From Gammaproteobacteria bacterium (GTDB lineage: Bacteria > Pseudomonadota > Gammaproteobacteria > HK1): a stretch of DNA of 10,668 bases. Below the pieces are notes generated by a model. That model was not told where the DNA came from, did no database searches, and was given only the letters and a program-made list of their open reading frames with translations. Below are positions 9,034 to 10,668 of this stretch, piece by piece (position 1 is the stretch's first letter; each line of letters starts with the position of its first letter). A program made the position numbers and the translations under genes. The stretch is from assembly GCA_022822245.1 (NCBI GenBank), contig JAJECB010000010.1:1-10668 (forward strand), given 5' to 3'.

Positions 9034-10452
9034 TCAGTCCGGCCGGTGCCGGTCTTCGCGGAGGACCCGGTCCAGGATCCGGTCCGGATCGGACCATCCG
9101 GTCTCGTCCTGGATCTCGCGGCAGGCGGCGAGCACGTGGCCCATGCGTGGACCGGGCGCAAAGCCTCGGGCGACGAGATGGCGCCCGAGAACCGCCGGCG
9201 GAAGAGGAGCGAGGCCGGGGAGGGCCGCGATTGCCCGCTCGAGGAAAATGGTCGCTTCCGGGAACTCGCCGCGTATCGCGGCCGGGGTGGTGCGTCCGAG
9301 CTGGTCGGCGGTGGCGACCCGCACGAGCAGGTCAAGATCGGCGCCCGCCGCTTCGAGGCGGCGCGCAAGCCGCCGATAAGCCTTCGGTCCCGTTTCGTTC
9401 TTGACGTACCAGGCGGGGGCGAGGTGTTCTCGCACGAGGGCTGCGACCCGGTCGATCAGCCGCCTCGGAGCCCGCAGCCGGCCGAGGAAGTTTCGCGCCG
9501 GCTCGACCCCCGCCCGGTCGTGACCGGGAGTGCGAAGCCCCTCGGTGACCGCCGGCTTCCCGAAGTCGTGACAAAGGAGCGCGAACATGAGCGCCTCGTC
9601 GTCTTCGTCCCCACGCCGGAGCTCCGCTCCGCGGTCGAGGGTGAGCAAGGTATGGCGCCACACGTCGCCCTCGGGATGCCAGCGAGGGTCCTGGGGTACT
9701 CCGATGAGCGCTTCGACTTCCGGAAAGAACCGGACGAGTCCCGTCTCGTGCACAAGCTCGAAGCCTATGGAGGGCCGCACCCCGAGCAGGAGGAGCTTGC
9801 GAAGCTCTCCGAACACCCGCTCCGGCGCCAGCTCCGCGAGGTCGAGCTGACTGGCAAGGGTCAGCAGCTCGCGGTCGGGCTCGAGCTCGAAGCGGGCCGC
9901 GAACTGCGCCGCCCGCAGGCCCCGCAGAGGGTCTTCCGCGAAGTGCGCGGGGTCGGTGACGCGGAGCCGCCTCGCGGCGAGGTCCGCCCGCCCCCCGTAC
10001 GGGTCGAGAACCTCGTCGGTGAGCGGGTCGAAGCCCATCGAGTTGATGCGGAAGTCCCGTCGGCGGGCGGCGGTGGCGAAGTCGAGCTCCGGCGCGATCT
10101 CGACCGCGAACCCCCGATGTCCCGGGCCCGTCTTGTTGTCGCGGCGTGGTAGCGAGAAGTCCGCATCGAGGCCGTCGATGCGGATGACCCCGAACGACCG
10201 TCCGACCTTCCGGGTCCGTCCGAACGCGGCGAGGATCGACTCGAGCTCCCCCAGGGCGAGTCCGAAGACCTCCACGTCCATGTCGGCCGACGACCGGCCG
10301 AGGAGGCGGTCGCGTACCTGCCCCCCGACGAAGAGGGCGCGTCCGCCCGCCTCCCGCGCCGACCTCGCGATGTCGATGAGGCGCGGGTCGATGTCGCCGA
10401 AGTCGGGGCGGGATTCGAGCCGCGGGGCTTGTTTCGTCCTGTCCGGAGGCAT
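9034..10452 (-). CDS. cca: CCA tRNA nucleotidyltransferase with HD domain
   Basis: A 472-residue class II nucleotidyltransferase that should add or repair the CCA 3' end of tRNAs using CTP and ATP without a nucleic acid template. The catalytic head (about 35-190) shows LFVGGQVRDRLLG (40-52), metal-binding D57 and D59 in SADMDVEV, RRRDFRINSM (130-139), LDPYGGRADL, and the nucleotide-selecting EDPLRGLR (173-180). A middle HD domain follows, with H267 in VWRHT and H295-D296 in LLCHDFGKP, as in the bacterial Cca forms that also hydrolyse phosphoesters. The C-terminal 130 residues are a helical tRNA-binding region. Length is somewhat above E. coli Cca (412). ATG 10452 has no good ribosome binding site and an in-frame TAG lies six codons upstream, so it is the only ATG choice nearby. 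An A-adding enzyme or poly(A) polymerase is less likely. Confidence 0.87.
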   Translation of the reverse strand: MPPDRTKQAPRLESRPDFGDIDPRLIDIARSAREAGGRALFVGGQVRDRLLGRSSADMDVEVFGLALGELESILAAFGRTRKVGRSFGVIRIDGLDADFSLPRRDNKTGPGHRGFAVEIAPELDFATAARRRDFRINSMGFDPLTDEVLDPYGGRADLAARRLRVTDPAHFAEDPLRGLRAAQFAARFELEPDRELLTLASQLDLAELAPERVFGELRKLLLLGVRPSIGFELVHETGLVRFFPEVEALIGVPQDPRWHPEGDVWRHTLLTLDRGAELRRGDEDDEALMFALLCHDFGKPAVTEGLRTPGHDRAGVEPARNFLGRLRAPRRLIDRVAALVREHLAPAWYVKNETGPKAYRRLARRLEAAGADLDLLVRVATADQLGRTTPAAIRGEFPEATIFLERAIAALPGLAPLPPAVLGRHLVARGFAPGPRMGHVLAACREIQDETGWSDPDRILDRVLREDRHRPD

Positions 10453-10579
10453 TGCTGCAACTGCCCGCTAGCCCGGATATCTCACCAACTTTCGTCGCGA
10501 GGGCGTCGGGACGGCGCTGTGGCTCGCCGCACGGACCGAAAGAGCGCATGCGCGCTGCTGAAGGGCGAGCCGGAGACAG

Positions 10580-10602
10580 ACGAAGCGCCGGTGGCGCTTC
10601 GT
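10580..10602. repeat. Perfect hairpin within the second repeat region
   Basis: ACGAAGCGCC (10580-10589) pairs with GGCGCTTCGT (10593-10602) across a 3-base loop. No T-run follows on either strand, so it is not a standard terminator. Confidence 0.7.
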
Positions 10603-10611
10603 CCCGGCGAG

Positions 10612-10637
10612 CGGGCAATCCATGGATGGATTGCCCG
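10612..10637. repeat. Perfect 12-bp inverted repeat at the window end
   Basis: CGGGCAATCCAT (10612-10623) is followed after two bases by its exact inverse ATGGATTGCCCG (10626-10637). It lies ten bases from the previous hairpin. There is no poly-T tail. It may be a protein-binding palindrome or part of a structured repeat. Confidence 0.7.
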
Positions 10638-10668
10638 GCCTGCAAGCGGAGCAGGGACTGCGGAGCGC

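Larger units (their letters stand above)
10470..10668. repeat. Second, diverged copy of the inverted-repeat element, cut by the window end
   Basis: The sequence from 10470 matches the start of the 7987 element in the same orientation: AGCC at the end, ATATCTCACC, an identical 15-base block TTCGTCGCGAGGGCG (8008-8022 and 10491-10505), an identical 16-base block CGCACGGACCGAAAGA (8046-8061 and 10528-10543), and GCTGAAGG (8063-8070 and 10557-10564). A 13-base stretch with the palindrome GCGCATGCGC is extra here. Beyond about 10570 similarity fades and the other end is outside or unrecognised. The element's end lies 17 bases upstream of the cca ATG, so any promoter for cca should lie in or beyond it. 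Confidence 0.65.

Noticed and set aside
8671..10152. 493-codon plus-strand open frame opposite cca
   Set aside because: It is antisense to a gene with all nucleotidyltransferase and HD motifs; its translation is low-complexity and Arg/Pro-rich with no recognisable domain, as expected of a GC-rich shadow frame.
10548..10668. Start of a coding gene in the second element (an open ATG frame to the window end)
   Set aside because: About 40 codons only, crossing two strong hairpins, with no ribosome binding site and no recognisable residues; it cannot be supported without further sequence.

Overview
The window looks like a stretch of chromosome from a GC-rich gammaproteobacterium. The basis is the 23S rRNA 3' end running into a typical gammaproteobacterial 23S-5S spacer, a YajD-type HNH protein, a single-domain biotin ligase followed by a SPOR protein next to tRNA-Thr, and dense genes with GTGA start/stop overlaps. 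Genus cannot be read from the sequence alone.

Layout: (1) 1-1045 is the end of an rRNA operon: the 3' part of 23S rRNA, 5S rRNA, and a strong intrinsic terminator. (2) 1090-2032, plus strand: a two-gene unit of a small DUF465/YdcH-like protein and an AlaX-type alanyl-tRNA editing hydrolase. (3) 2029-5475, minus strand, converging on alaX: an apparent operon acs, VWA-domain protein, membrane-anchored J-domain protein. acs has a perfect TATAAT -10 box and a good ribosome binding site. (4) 5607-7929, plus strand, divergent from acs: alpha/beta hydrolase, birA, SPOR protein, with 4-base start/stop overlaps at both joins. (5) 7987-8167: a compact 181-bp element with long imperfect inverted arms, just upstream of tRNA-Thr(UGU). 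(6) 8450-8833: a YajD-like HNH protein. (7) 9034-10452, minus strand: a CCA tRNA nucleotidyltransferase with an HD domain. (8) 10470 to the end: a second, diverged copy of the start of the 7987 element, followed by strong hairpins and cut off by the window edge.

Most genes are housekeeping functions. Several concern tRNA quality or supply: AlaX clears mischarged tRNA-Ala, Cca repairs tRNA 3' ends, and tRNA-Thr is encoded here. birA and acs both bear on acetyl-CoA use, since biotinylated acetyl-CoA carboxylase consumes the product of acs. No phage, CRISPR, toxin or defence system is visible. The least explained parts are the inverted-repeat element present twice and the acs / VWA / Pam18-like J-protein cluster.
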